Origin: Actinomadura violacea
Lineage (GTDB): Bacteria > Actinomycetota > Actinomycetes > Streptosporangiales > Streptosporangiaceae
Assembly: GCF_017573465.1 (NCBI RefSeq)
Contig: NZ_JAGEPF010000058.1
Span: 1-42,132, forward strand
DNA: 42,132 bases
Direction: 5' to 3'
Position numbers and translations under genes: made by a program. Positions 22,507-31,206 of this stretch are shown piece after piece. Within the stretch, counting starts at the first letter, position 1. Each line of letters opens with the position of its first letter. Under the pieces are notes generated by a model. That model was given only the letters and a program-made list of their open reading frames with translations. It was not told the DNA's origin and did not search any database.

Positions 22507-23582
22507 CAGCCGCCACTCCCCGTCAGCATCGCCTTCAGCTTGGCCAGGTCCTGCTTGGACGGCTGCTTGGTGCCGGGCGCCTTCGGCAGCTGCATCGGGA
22601 AGGGGCACGGCCCCTGCACGATGTTCAGGCACAGCGCGTTGGTGCGCAGGAAGTGCCCGCCGTTGGCGGCGGCGAACAGCTCGCGGAGGGTCAGCGGCAG
22701 CTGCTGCACCATCTTCTCCAGCTGGTCGACGTTCAGCCGGAAGGTGTCGCTGAACTTGCCGAGGTTGTCGATGATGCGGGCGAGCTGCGCGTCGTTGCCG
22801 CCGAGCACCGCGTTCAGGTTGGTGGTGACGCCCGAGATCTGCACGACCGCGTTCTCCAGCAGCTTGCGGTTGTCGGCGAACACCCCGGTCAGCGACGCCA
22901 GGTTGTCGACGCTGGCGGCGATCTGGGTGTCCCGCTTGGAGATCGCCTGGCTGACCGTCTCGTAGTTGTCGATCATCCCCTTGATCGTGTCGCGGCGGGC
23001 CTCGAAGGTCTGCAGCAGCGCGTCGAGGTTGTCGGTCAGCAGCGAGACGTTCTGCTCGTTGCCGTCCAGTGCCTGCGAGAACGAGAAGAGGATCTTGTTG
23101 AGCTGGTTCGGGTCCAGGCTCTGGGTGAGCGGGCCGAGGCTGTTGAGGATCTCGCCGAGGTCCACCACCGACCGGGTGTGCGGCACCCGGTCCCCGTTGC
23201 CGAGCCTGCCTGGGCTGCTGCCCGGCTCCAGGTAGATGACGCGCTGGCCCATCACGTTGCGCCACCGGACGGCGGCGGTGGAGTCGGCGGGGAGCCGGAC
23301 GTCCTTGTCGACCGCCATCCCGACCACGGCCTTGCCGCGCACCACCTTGATGCTCTTCACCTGGCCGACCGGCGTGCCCGCCACCTTCACCTCGTCGCCG
23401 GTCAGCAGGCCCGTGACGTCGTCGAACGTCGCGGTCAGCTTGTAGCGCGAGTTGAAGCTGGTGCCGAGGATCTGCTGCCCGATGTAGAAGGTCAGCAGGA
23501 CCGTCACCACGAGGAAGATCGCGAACTTCGCGATCGTGGTGTACTCCGGGCCGCGGGCGGCCTTGCCGCGCACCGGGCTCAT
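22506..23582 (-). CDS. mceB: MCE family protein (MceB)
   Basis: A 358-residue MCE subunit. The anchor helix is near 18-40 (TTIAKFAIFLVVTVLLTFYIG), the MCE domain spans about 50-125 (GDEVKVAGTPVGQVKSIKV, AAVRWRNVMGQRVIYLEPG), and the rest is helical, with two cysteines in CLNIVQGPCPF near the C-terminus, a feature of MceB-like subunits. The ATG overlaps the mceA stop by 4 bp (ATGA). Nothing is missing relative to the family. Confidence 0.86.
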   Translation of the reverse strand: MSPVRGKAARGPEYTTIAKFAIFLVVTVLLTFYIGQQILGTSFNSRYKLTATFDDVTGLLTGDEVKVAGTPVGQVKSIKVVRGKAVVGMAVDKDVRLPADSTAAVRWRNVMGQRVIYLEPGSSPGRLGNGDRVPHTRSVVDLGEILNSLGPLTQSLDPNQLNKILFSFSQALDGNEQNVSLLTDNLDALLQTFEARRDTIKGMIDNYETVSQAISKRDTQIAASVDNLASLTGVFADNRKLLENAVVQISGVTTNLNAVLGGNDAQLARIIDNLGKFSDTFRLNVDQLEKMVQQLPLTLRELFAAANGGHFLRTNALCLNIVQGPCPFPMQLPKAPGTKQPSKQDLAKLKAMLTGSGG

Positions 23583-24643
23583 GGCCGTCCTCCCGCCGTG
23601 GTCTTCGTCTTGCCCTTGGGCTGGAACGGGTCGGTGGTGCACACGTCGATGAAGACCTGGCACAGGTCGAGGGAGAGGACCTCCTTGGCCTGGGCGATCG
23701 TGGTGCCCGACGGACCCGGGATCCGGATGATGCGCGCCAGCAGGGCGAAGAACCCGTTGAGGCTGTCCATCAGGACGGGCAGCTTGTCGTTCTCGGAGTG
23801 CACCGTCGCGGCGATCCCGCCGACGTTGTCGATGATCTTCCCGAGGTTCGCGCCGTGCCCGCGCATCGTGGTGCCGACCGTGTCGCCCAGTTGGCTCGCC
23901 TGCGCCAGCAGCTGGTTGATCTTGTCGGGCTTCTCCGTGATCACCTGCGACAGCGTGTTGAAGTCGCCGGTGAACCGGACGGCGTTGTCGCCGTGCGCGG
24001 CGAGCGTGCCCGACAGCCCGTTGATGTCGTTCAGCAGGGCCTGGATGTAGGCGCGGTCCTTGTACGTCGCGTCCACCACCGTCGACCCGTTCTGGATCAT
24101 GCGGCGCGCGGCCGGCCCCTCACCGGACAGCCCGGCGCCGAGGGTGTGCAGGATCGTCGCCACCTCGTCCGGGTTGATCGCCTTGGTGAGGTTGTAGGCG
24201 GGCCACGCCGTCTGCGACAGGTCCTGCGGGTCGGCGGTCTTGACGACCCGCCCGCCGTCCTTGAGGTACGGGCCGGACAGCTCGTGCGCGCCGGGGTCCA
24301 GCACCAGGTCCTTCGGCCCGAACACCGAGACCGGCTCGATCGTCGCGGTGGCCGTGTCGGGGACCCGGACCCCTTTGTCGACGCGGAGCTTCACCGTCAC
24401 CCGGCCGTCCCGGTCCAGCTTGATCTTGTCGACGCTGCCGACCGCGATGCCTCGGATCTTCACGTCCGACTTGCCGGGGTCCAGGCCCTGGCCGGCGGTG
24501 CCGAAGGTCGCGTCGTAGTAGGTGGAGCCGCCGTACGACGGGGTGGTGGAGATCCCGACGGTGACCGCGGCGACCGCGATCACGCCGGCGCCGACCAGCC
24601 CGAAGATCGTCCGGGACCGGGAGGAGAGGCTCTCGTCGCTCAT
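23579..24643 (-). CDS. mceA: MCE family protein (MceA)
   Basis: A 354-residue MCE subunit, the first of six. Signal-anchor about 11-33, then an MCE domain (40-118; DPGKSDVKIRGIAVGSVDKI, TATIEPVSVFGPKDLVLDPG), then the helical region, ending in a two-cysteine segment (LDLCQVFIDVCTTDP) and a Lys/Thr-rich tail. It is ATGA-coupled to yrbEB. The whole order yrbEA-yrbEB-mceA-F is canonical for actinobacteria. Confidence 0.87.
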   Translation of the reverse strand: MSDESLSSRSRTIFGLVGAGVIAVAAVTVGISTTPSYGGSTYYDATFGTAGQGLDPGKSDVKIRGIAVGSVDKIKLDRDGRVTVKLRVDKGVRVPDTATATIEPVSVFGPKDLVLDPGAHELSGPYLKDGGRVVKTADPQDLSQTAWPAYNLTKAINPDEVATILHTLGAGLSGEGPAARRMIQNGSTVVDATYKDRAYIQALLNDINGLSGTLAAHGDNAVRFTGDFNTLSQVITEKPDKINQLLAQASQLGDTVGTTMRGHGANLGKIIDNVGGIAATVHSENDKLPVLMDSLNGFFALLARIIRIPGPSGTTIAQAKEVLSLDLCQVFIDVCTTDPFQPKGKTKTTAGGRP

Positions 24644-25494
24644 CCGGTCAGCCTCACCGTGCTGCCGTGGCCCCAGAAGATGTACGACAGAAGCAGGTTC
24701 ATCAGGATCATCAGGATGGTGGACTCCCGGATCGCGCGGCCCGCGGCGACGCCGACGCCGACGGGGCCGCCCGAGGCGTAGTAGCCGCGGTAGCAGTGGA
24801 TGAACATCACGATGAACGCGAAGATCGCGACCTTGATCACGCTGTAGAGAACGTCGATCGGCGGCAGGTACAGGTGAAAGTAGTAGTCGTAGATGCCGGG
24901 CGACAGCCCGAAGTACTGGATCGTGATGAACCGGGTGGCGAAGAACGCCATGAACAGCGAGACCAGGTAGAGCGGGACCAGGGCGATGACGCCGGCCGCG
25001 ACCCTGGTGCACACCAGGTAGGCCAGCGAGTTGATGCCCATGACCTCCAGGGCGTCGATCTCCTCGGAGATCCGCATCGCGCCGATCTCCGCGGTGAAGC
25101 CGGTGCCGACCTGCGCGACCAGCGCGACCCCCGCGATGATCGGGGTGACCTCGCGGACGTTGGAGTAGCTCGCGACCAGCCCGGTGAACGCCTCCGCGCC
25201 GATGCGTTCGAGTCCGGGATAGCCCTGCAGCCCGACCATCGCGCCGGTGGCCAGCGACATCGTCGCGATGACGAAGATCATGCCGCCGCCGATCACCAGC
25301 GCGCCGACGCCGACGGTGATGTCGCTGACCTGCTTGGCCAGCGTCTTGCCGTACTTGCGCCGGATGACGATGTCGAAGAGCAGGTGGTAGAGCACCCGGC
25401 CGAGGAAGATCGGCAGGTTGGCCGAGGCCGACAGCCCGGCCGTGCGGCCCTTGAAGGCGCGGCCCAGCTTGCGTACGGGGGAAATGGCGACCAT
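24640..25494 (-). CDS. yrbEB: YrbE-type ABC permease, second subunit
   Basis: A 284-residue MlaE-fold permease with about six hydrophobic segments. The conserved region is IAGVALVAQVGTGFTAEIGAMRISEEIDALEVMGIN, which includes the coupling-helix EIDALEVMGI that contacts the ATPase. The C-terminal CYRGYYASGGPVGVGVAAGRAI motif is also intact. It works with YrbEA as the inner-membrane pore of the Mce importer; the ATPase (MceG/Mkl) is not in the window, as is common. One-base overlap with yrbEA. Confidence 0.9.
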   Translation of the reverse strand: MVAISPVRKLGRAFKGRTAGLSASANLPIFLGRVLYHLLFDIVIRRKYGKTLAKQVSDITVGVGALVIGGGMIFVIATMSLATGAMVGLQGYPGLERIGAEAFTGLVASYSNVREVTPIIAGVALVAQVGTGFTAEIGAMRISEEIDALEVMGINSLAYLVCTRVAAGVIALVPLYLVSLFMAFFATRFITIQYFGLSPGIYDYYFHLYLPPIDVLYSVIKVAIFAFIVMFIHCYRGYYASGGPVGVGVAAGRAIRESTILMILMNLLLSYIFWGHGSTVRLTG

Positions 25495-26297
25495 CAGAAC
25501 CTCGGGGGGAACAGGACCTGGTAGATCATGGTGAGGATGTAGTTGGTGGCGAACACCACGATCGAGGTGACCACCACCGCCTTGTTCACCGCCCGGCCGA
25601 CGCCGACCGGGCCGAGGTCGCAGTTCATGCCCATGTAGCACGCGACCGCGGCGGCGATGAATCCGAAGATCCACGCCTTGAACAGGGTGATCACCAGGTC
25701 CGAGAACTGCAGCAGGGTCGTCGCGCCGTCGAAGAACGCGCCGGGGCTGACGCCCTGCTGGATGACGTTGAAGTAGTAGCCGCCGAGCACGCCCGCCAGG
25801 ATCACCACCGAGCAGAGCAGGCCGGAGACCATGCTCGCCGCCCACAGCCGGGGGGTGACCAGGCGGTGGATCGGGTTGATGCCCATGACCTCCATGGCCG
25901 CGAGTTCGTCGCGGATGTTGCGGGCGCCCATGTCCGCGGTGATGGCCGAGCCGCCGACGCCGGAGACCAGCAGCGCGGCGGCCAGGGGGGCCACCTGCTG
26001 GATCATCGCCGCGGTCAGCAGCGCGCCGGTGCCCGACTGGGCGCCGAGCTGCCGTGCGATGTCGCCGACCTGCAGCGAGATGGTGGCGCCGAGCGGCACC
26101 GCGATCAGCATCACGGGCACGCTGGTCACCCGGGCGAGGAACCAGCACTGCTCGACGAACTCGCCCCACCACTGGCGCAGGTCCCAGGTGCGGCGCAGCC
26201 CCTCCAGGAGGGTCACGCACAGCAGCCCGGTCTCGTCGAGCGCGCGCTCGACCCGTCTGCGTGCCAGGTCCGGGGCCTTCGTCAGGCTCAGGGCCAT
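25494..26297 (-). CDS. yrbEA: YrbE-type ABC permease, first subunit
   Basis: A 267-residue MlaE-fold permease, first gene of the Mce operon. Conserved residues include SGVGGSAITADMGARNIRDELAAMEVMGINPI and the terminal CYMGMNCDLGPVGVGRAVNKAVV. ATG 26297 (MALSLTKAPD) is chosen because homologous permeases start near this point and the upstream in-frame extension is Pro/Gly/Arg-rich. A GGGGGAGGG ribosome-binding tract lies about 10 nt upstream. The promoter must lie in 26298-26570. Confidence 0.88.
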   Translation of the reverse strand: MALSLTKAPDLARRRVERALDETGLLCVTLLEGLRRTWDLRQWWGEFVEQCWFLARVTSVPVMLIAVPLGATISLQVGDIARQLGAQSGTGALLTAAMIQQVAPLAAALLVSGVGGSAITADMGARNIRDELAAMEVMGINPIHRLVTPRLWAASMVSGLLCSVVILAGVLGGYYFNVIQQGVSPGAFFDGATTLLQFSDLVITLFKAWIFGFIAAAVACYMGMNCDLGPVGVGRAVNKAVVVTSIVVFATNYILTMIYQVLFPPRF

Positions 26298-26577
26298 CAG
26301 CCGGTGCCCTCCCCCGCGGGGGGTGCGTGAAGGGTCATCCCAGCCTCCTTCGTTCTCGGACGTCGGCGCCCATCCGATACTCCGGTTCCCTTGCCGGGTC
26401 ACGGGGGCGCCTCTGCTGTCACGCTGGTGTTCCGCGCCACCGTGGTCTCGGTCGAGACCGGTATCACTCACGGGACCACCAGGGTCACACGGACACAGTC
26501 GTCCCGCTTGTGATCTGGAGCACTCTATTGGAAGAAGTTCTAAGAAGCGAGTACTTACATCATGATTTGTCCGAAGC
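26298..26577. promoter_or_regulatory. Mce operon / marR divergent regulatory region
   Basis: About 280 bp without a gene. The right part is AT-rich for this genome and contains GAAGTTCTAAGAAG (26533-26546) and AGTACTTACATCATG (26551-26565), candidate operator half-sites for the divergent MarR. On the plus strand CTTACA (26554-26559), 18 bp and TACGAT (26578-26583) form the marR promoter. The exact Mce promoter is not evident. Confidence 0.45.
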
Positions 26578-26590
26578 TACGATCTCCGGC

Positions 26591-27127
26591 GTGCACATCG
26601 AGGCGCAACGAGGCGCGGAACACCCCCGGGAGGACGGCGTGGACCCGCTGGTCACCGGCATCAGGGACCGCTGGGCGGGGCAGGGCATGGCCGGCGGGCC
26701 GTGGCCGTTCATGGCGATCAGCTCGGTCGAACGGCTGCACCAGATGCTCAAGAGGGCGCTGGACACCGAGCTGAAACGGTTCGGGCTGAGCCGCACCGGC
26801 TACTTCCTGCTGACCACGCTGGCGCTCATCGGCAACGGCAACGCGCGGCTGAGCACCCTCGGCCGGATCCTGATGATGCATCCGACGACCGTGAAGCTGA
26901 CCGTCGACCAGCTGGAGGCGGCCGGGCTCGTCGAGCGCGCCCGGCACCCGAGCGACCGGCGCGCCACGCTCGTCCAGATCACCGCGGCGGGACGCGACCA
27001 GGTGAACGCGGCGAACCTCGCGCTGGAGGACCCGGCGGGCGCCCTCGCGCCGTTCGACGGCATGCACCGCGCCCTGTTCGAGGCGCTGCAGCCGGCCCGG
27101 CTCGCGGCGGGCGATCTCGAACTCTGA
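26591..27127 (+). CDS. MarR family regulator divergent from the Mce operon
   Basis: A 178-residue MarR-type protein with an N-terminal extension of about 45 residues (RGAEHPREDGVDPLVTGIRDRW). The winged helix includes GYFLLTTLALIGNGNARLSTLGRILMMHPTTVKLTVDQLEAAGLVERARHPSDRRATLVQIT. GTG 26591 is selected because a -10-like TACGAT (26578-26583) ends 7 nt earlier, indicating a leaderless transcript; an open frame upstream lacks homology. Head-to-head arrangement makes it the likely local controller of lipid import, probably releasing DNA on binding a lipid or CoA ligand; this is inference. Confidence 0.85.
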   Translation: MHIEAQRGAEHPREDGVDPLVTGIRDRWAGQGMAGGPWPFMAISSVERLHQMLKRALDTELKRFGLSRTGYFLLTTLALIGNGNARLSTLGRILMMHPTTVKLTVDQLEAAGLVERARHPSDRRATLVQITAAGRDQVNAANLALEDPAGALAPFDGMHRALFEALQPARLAAGDLEL

Positions 27128-27300
27128 TGCCGCGATCCGGGGGTGGGCGGGCGTCCGCCCTCCGGAGGCTCTAGCATCGCCGTCGAACGTGCCCGCGCCG
27201 GCCATCCCGGCCGGACGGGCGGCGGTGAACCGGCTGTGACATCGCCTGCGTACATCGTCATCGAGAACACAAGACCCGGGCGATAAGGCAGTCTTCTCCT

Positions 27301-28212
27301 ATGCCACAGAGTCACGGCACGCGCAGACGCACCGGTTCCACCTCCGGCCGCAGCCGCTCCGAGCAGCGGCGCGGCGGCCGGCGGCGGGCCGGCGACCGGG
27401 GCGCCGGGGGGCGGCGGGCGGACCGGGTCCCCGCGCCCAGGCCGTCCCCGGAGGCGCCCGGCACGCTCGCCTCGTCCGACCCGTACGGGCCGTCCGATCC
27501 CCCCGGGCCGCACGCGGAAGCGGCGCGGGACCTTCCCGAGCGCCACCGCCCGTCGAGGCGGCGGCGCGCCTGGACGCTGCTCACCCACAACGTCACCATC
27601 ACCGTCGCGGGCATCGCGGTGCTCGCGGGCGGCGTCGCGTTCGTGGACTGGAACAAGGTGCTGGGCGACGCCTCCCCGCCGAAGGCCGCGGCGAACGGGC
27701 CCGTGTCGACCAACGACATGCTCGCCCACCTCCAGGGCTTCGACATGGACGCCATCACCGCCGACTCCATAGCGACCGCCAAGGAGCGGGCCTACAAGGA
27801 GCACCAGGCGTACATGAAGAAGCTCAAGGAGCAGGCCAAGAAGGACGCGGCCGCCCGGGCGAAGCTGAAGGCGGAGAAGGAGAAGGAGCGGCTCGCCAAG
27901 TCCAACCCGAGCGCCGGGCAGAACAAGGCGTACGGCAAGAAGATGAACGCGGCCAAGGGCTGGGGCAACTGCTGGTCGTCCCTGCTGACGCTCTGGAACC
28001 ACGAGAGCGGCTGGAACGAGCGGGCCACCAACCCCGGCAGCGGCGCGTACGGGATCCCGCAGGCGCTGCCCGGCTCCAAGCTCGCGAGCGCCGGCTCCGA
28101 CTGGCGCACCAGCTCGCCCACGCAGATCGCCTGGGGCCTCGGCTACATCAAGGCCCGCTACCACGACCCGTGCGGCGCGTGGTCCTGGTGGTCCTCGCAC
28201 CACTGGTACTGA
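27301..28212 (+). CDS. Membrane-anchored SLT-type lytic transglycosylase candidate
   Basis: A 303-residue protein. Residues 1-90 are an Arg/Pro-rich cytoplasmic region, then one transmembrane helix (about 95-115), an external Lys/Ala/Glu-rich coiled stretch (158-205), and a C-terminal muramidase-like module (221-295). In that module LWNHESGWNERATNPGSGAYGIPQ (231-254) carries the catalytic Glu235, and a Cys224/Cys291 pair may form a disulfide. This C-terminal type occurs in actinomycete aggregation-promoting and transglycosylase-like proteins. It should cut peptidoglycan at the cell surface. The start has no clear ribosome-binding site. Not linked in an operon to its neighbours. Confidence 0.82.
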   Translation: MPQSHGTRRRTGSTSGRSRSEQRRGGRRRAGDRGAGGRRADRVPAPRPSPEAPGTLASSDPYGPSDPPGPHAEAARDLPERHRPSRRRRAWTLLTHNVTITVAGIAVLAGGVAFVDWNKVLGDASPPKAAANGPVSTNDMLAHLQGFDMDAITADSIATAKERAYKEHQAYMKKLKEQAKKDAAARAKLKAEKEKERLAKSNPSAGQNKAYGKKMNAAKGWGNCWSSLLTLWNHESGWNERATNPGSGAYGIPQALPGSKLASAGSDWRTSSPTQIAWGLGYIKARYHDPCGAWSWWSSHHWY

Positions 28213-28307
28213 GACCGGCACCGGGACGCGCGGTATCGGGACGCCCGGTAGCGGGCCGGCGCCGCCGAGTGCTGGTGGCCCGGCCGCGATCCGGGCACGA
28301 TGTGGGG

Positions 28308-28949
28308 ATGACCACGAGCAGGGCGCGCCCGGCGGGCGGCGCGGGCGAGGCCGGCGGCGACCGGCGGCAGTGGGCGCGCGCGGACGCGACCCGGCAGGCG
28401 CTGCTGACCGCCGCGCAGCAGGTGTTCGCCGACCGCGGCTACGCCGACGCGGGCATCGCCGAGATCGTCGAGCGGTCCGGCATCAGCGTCGGCAGCCTGT
28501 ACCACCACTACGGCGGCAAGGCCGGGCTGTACGTGGCGCTGTGGGAGGAGCTCACCGGCGAGCAGGAGGAGGCCGCCGCGCGGGCGGTGTCCGCCGCGCG
28601 CAAGGGCGGCGAGGACGACCCGATCGCGCTGTTCATCGCCGGCGCCCGCGCCTACCTGCGGGTGTGCTGGGAGCGGCGGGAGGCGGCCCGGCTGTTCCAC
28701 GGCGGCGAGGGGCCGTCCGGCTCGTCGCTGATGCGGCGCAGCCGGGCCCAGCACTGGATCGCGCAGAACACCAAGCTGCTGCGCGGCACGTCCGGTACCC
28801 CGGCGGGCCGCGCCGGGCAGGTGCTCAGCCTGGTGCTGACCACCGTGATCGGCGAGGCCGGGCGGGAGATCGCGACGGCGGAGGGCGAGGCGGAGGCCGC
28901 CGAGATCATCGACGAGGTCTGCCGCATCCTCATCCGGCTGGCCCGCTGA
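28308..28949 (+). CDS. TetR/AcrR family transcriptional regulator
   Basis: A 213-residue TetR protein. A Gly/Arg-rich N-terminal arm (1-24) precedes the HTH: LTAAQQVFADRGYADAGIAEIVERSGISVGSLYHHYGGKAGLY (about 33-75). The recognition-helix end SVGSLYHHYGGK is textbook. The C-terminal domain is typical for length. ATG 28308 follows a -10-like CACGAT (28296-28301) by 6 nt, so it is probably leaderless. Its stop is 4 bp from the convergent stop of the Pro-Thr protein. Target unknown; autoregulation is likely. Confidence 0.9.
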   Translation: MTTSRARPAGGAGEAGGDRRQWARADATRQALLTAAQQVFADRGYADAGIAEIVERSGISVGSLYHHYGGKAGLYVALWEELTGEQEEAAARAVSAARKGGEDDPIALFIAGARAYLRVCWERREAARLFHGGEGPSGSSLMRRSRAQHWIAQNTKLLRGTSGTPAGRAGQVLSLVLTTVIGEAGREIATAEGEAEAAEIIDEVCRILIRLAR

Positions 28950-28953
28950 GTGG

Positions 28954-30162
28954 CTAGCGGGCGCGGGCGGGGAGCAGCGCCAGCCGCGGGCCGCGGCGGG
29001 CGTGCCTCCCGCGGTGGCGGGCGGCGGGGCGCCTCTCCGGCTCCGGTTCCCGCCATTCCACCTTCGGCGCGGCCTCCGCGCGCAGCGCCGCCTGCGCCTC
29101 CGGTGCCGCCCACGAACCGGCCGCCCAGACCGCCACGGGCCTCGGGTCGGCGGGCCGCGGCCGCGGCCGCACCGGCTCCGGCGGGACGGGCAGCACCGGC
29201 CCCGCCGCGCGCCCGCTTCCCGCGAGCCGCGGGCGGGCACGGCGCAGGTGGAGGCGGCCGGACCGCCGGGGCGAAGCGCCCTCCCGGCGGGCCAGCCGCA
29301 GTCTGAGCAGCAGCAGCGTCACCGAGGAGGCCATCGCGGCCAGCACGCCGGCCTGCAGCGCGGTCAGGTCGTCGAGGTCGGAGGCGCCGCTGGGCAGCGC
29401 GCGCAGGTCCGCCATCTGCACCGGCGCGATCGGCGCGGGCGCGGTCCGCGGCCCGACGACCGGGGGCAGCACGACGTCGGGCCCGGTCACCCCGCCCGGC
29501 ACTCCCGGCGCGCCGCCGGGGGCGACCGGCGGGACGCCGGGCGGCAGGTTCCCCGCGGTGATGCCGGGCGGCAGCGCGCCCGACGGCCCGGTGACGACGA
29601 GCGTGTAGGTGCGGGTGCGGGTCGCCGCGTGCGACGCGGAGACGACGACGGTGAGCCGGATGGTGCCGGGCCTCGCCCCGGACGGGACCCGGACGGTCAC
29701 CGTCGCGGACGTCCCGCCGGCCCCGACGCTGCCGAGGCCCTGCTCGGACGGTGCGGTGGTGGCGCCGCCCGTCGCCGACGCGCGCAGCACGGTGCCGGAG
29801 GCGGTCGCGCCGGACGCCGCCACGCGGACGGTGGCGGTGATCGAGCCGCCCGGGGCCACCGTCGCCGACGACACGGTGGCCGCGACCGACAGCACCGGCC
29901 TCGCCGGCTTGCCCGGATGGTGCGGAGGCGTCGGTGTCGGCGTGGGGGTCGGTGTCGGTGTCGGCGTGGGTGTGGGCGTCGGGGTGGGAGTCGGCGTGGG
30001 CGTGGGGGTGGGCGTCGGCGTGGGGCTGTCCGTCGGGACCGGCGACCCGTCCGTCGGCGACGGCGTGGGTTCGGCGATCACCGGGGCCGCCCCGGAGACG
30101 GCGAGCACCGCCGCCACCCCGAGCCCCGCGAACAGCGCACCGCCGGCCGACCGTGAGCGCAC
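28954..30162 (-). CDS. Secreted, membrane-anchored Pro-Thr-repeat protein
   Basis: A 402-residue surface protein. A signal peptide (1-30, cleavage after GAAPVIA) is followed by an extended Pro-Thr stalk (47-80), an Ig-like or CARDB-like beta domain (about 88-190; LSVAATVSSATVAPGGSITATVRV...), a Gly/Pro-rich linker, a hydrophobic helix (LQAGVLAAMASSVTLLLLRLRL, about 270-291) and a long Arg/Pro-rich cytoplasmic tail. No LPXTG sorting motif. The start is GTG 30162 with GGGGGA 4 nt upstream. It probably displays the beta domain outside the wall; function unknown. The tail of more than 100 residues is unusually long. Confidence 0.75.
   Translation of the reverse strand: MRSRSAGGALFAGLGVAAVLAVSGAAPVIAEPTPSPTDGSPVPTDSPTPTPTPTPTPTPTPTPTPTPTPTPTPTPTPTPPHHPGKPARPVLSVAATVSSATVAPGGSITATVRVAASGATASGTVLRASATGGATTAPSEQGLGSVGAGGTSATVTVRVPSGARPGTIRLTVVVSASHAATRTRTYTLVVTGPSGALPPGITAGNLPPGVPPVAPGGAPGVPGGVTGPDVVLPPVVGPRTAPAPIAPVQMADLRALPSGASDLDDLTALQAGVLAAMASSVTLLLLRLRLARREGASPRRSGRLHLRRARPRLAGSGRAAGPVLPVPPEPVRPRPRPADPRPVAVWAAGSWAAPEAQAALRAEAAPKVEWREPEPERRPAARHRGRHARRGPRLALLPARAR
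29923..30024 (-). repeat. Hexanucleotide-type repeat coding for (Pro-Thr)n
   Basis: A run of about 100 bp on the minus strand alternates Pro and Thr codons with only third-base variation, giving repeating 6-mers. Such runs change length by slippage and form a stiff extended stalk in the protein. Confidence 0.85.
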
Positions 30163-30314
30163 CTGTCCCCCACCTCCACCCTTCGGGTTCCGTCCCGTTC
30201 GATGTGGCGATCGAATCAGCTGCGGAATGCCGCTTCAAGGTGCGGGGGAAAGGTTGTCAGCGGGCGACGAATTACCGCCGCGGGCCCACCGGACGCATTA
30301 TCAGGTATTGCGCA

Positions 30315-31145
30315 TCAGGAACGCGCGGACGGCGCGAGCCGCTCGATCCGGTCGGTGCGGCCGGCGAGGAGGTCCGCGTAGGCGATCGCGAAGTCGCCGT
30401 TCGGCGCGGCGCCGGAGAAGTAGCCGCCGGTCACCGTGTCCGGGAGGTATTCGCGCAGGCTGTAGCGCATGTGGCCGGGGTAGGCGACGGGCTCGCGCGG
30501 CCCGCCGGACGCGCCGTCGGCGCCGAAGACCACCCAGTGGTCGGTGGCGACGGGCTCGTCCAGGCGCGGGGCGCCGCCGGTGTGGCAGTCGAGCGCGGGC
30601 ACGACGAGCCGCTCGGGATCGGCGGGTTCGTACCACATCAGCAGCGGTTTCGCCCGCCGCGCGTCGGCATTGTCGAAGCAGCAGAGAATGATCACGTGCC
30701 GCGGGAAATGCGCCGCGTAGAAATCCATGAGCTCGGGGTCGGGGCGCGGCCTGCGGTGCGGCGGCACGCGGTCCAGCGCGGCCGGGATCAGGGTCGGGTC
30801 CTCGGCGATGAGGACGGTGTAGACGTCGTGGTCGAACACCCGCACGTCCGGTTCCGCGGCGTCCATCCAGCTCATCACGGCGGCGCCGGCCGCGGCCGAC
30901 CGGGGCGCCAGCGCGTCCACCATCAGGTCGAGCACGTCCGCCTCGTCGTCGCGGAGGGCGAGGAAGTTGTCCGGGGACAGGGCGCGCGCGGGCACGTGCA
31001 GCAGCATCGCGTTCGGCCCGTCCGCGAGGTTCGCGGCCGTGTTCCGGTAGCCGAGCACCTCGATGAGGCCGTGGTCGGGATGGTGCCGCCGCCCCGCGTA
31101 GAGGGTCGTCCCGGAGAACACGGCCGGTCCCGTCGATACGCACAT
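30315..31145 (-). CDS. Conserved hypothetical protein
   Basis: A 276-residue soluble protein that I cannot assign. Recognisable features are an N-terminal MCVSTGPAVFSGTTLYAG, a LIEVLGYRNTAANLADGPNAMLLHVP segment that looks like a conserved core, a Cys pair (LCCFDN) and a C-terminal TGGYFSGAAPNGDFAIAYADL. An N-terminal Cys followed by Ser/Thr recalls Ntn-hydrolase-like maturation, but nothing else supports that. A -10-like TAGGTT (31153-31158, minus strand) ends 7 nt before ATG 31145, indicating leaderless expression. Divergent from the uronate-dehydrogenase-like gene, with 61 bp between the start codons. Confidence 0.65.
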   Translation of the reverse strand: MCVSTGPAVFSGTTLYAGRRHHPDHGLIEVLGYRNTAANLADGPNAMLLHVPARALSPDNFLALRDDEADVLDLMVDALAPRSAAAGAAVMSWMDAAEPDVRVFDHDVYTVLIAEDPTLIPAALDRVPPHRRPRPDPELMDFYAAHFPRHVIILCCFDNADARRAKPLLMWYEPADPERLVVPALDCHTGGAPRLDEPVATDHWVVFGADGASGGPREPVAYPGHMRYSLREYLPDTVTGGYFSGAAPNGDFAIAYADLLAGRTDRIERLAPSARS

Positions 31146-31206
31146 GCGGACGAACCTAGACGAGCCTGCCGGTCACCGCGCCGGGACCGGCTGGGAGACT
31201 CGGGGC

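Noticed and set aside
27128..27300. Possible c-di-AMP (ydaO-type) riboswitch before the transglycosylase gene
   Set aside because: Such riboswitches often precede wall hydrolases, but I could not find the conserved core or pairing in these 172 bp.
29923..30024. Repeat run considered as a CRISPR array or minisatellite outside a gene
   Set aside because: Units are 6 bp without spacers and lie in frame inside a signal-peptide protein.
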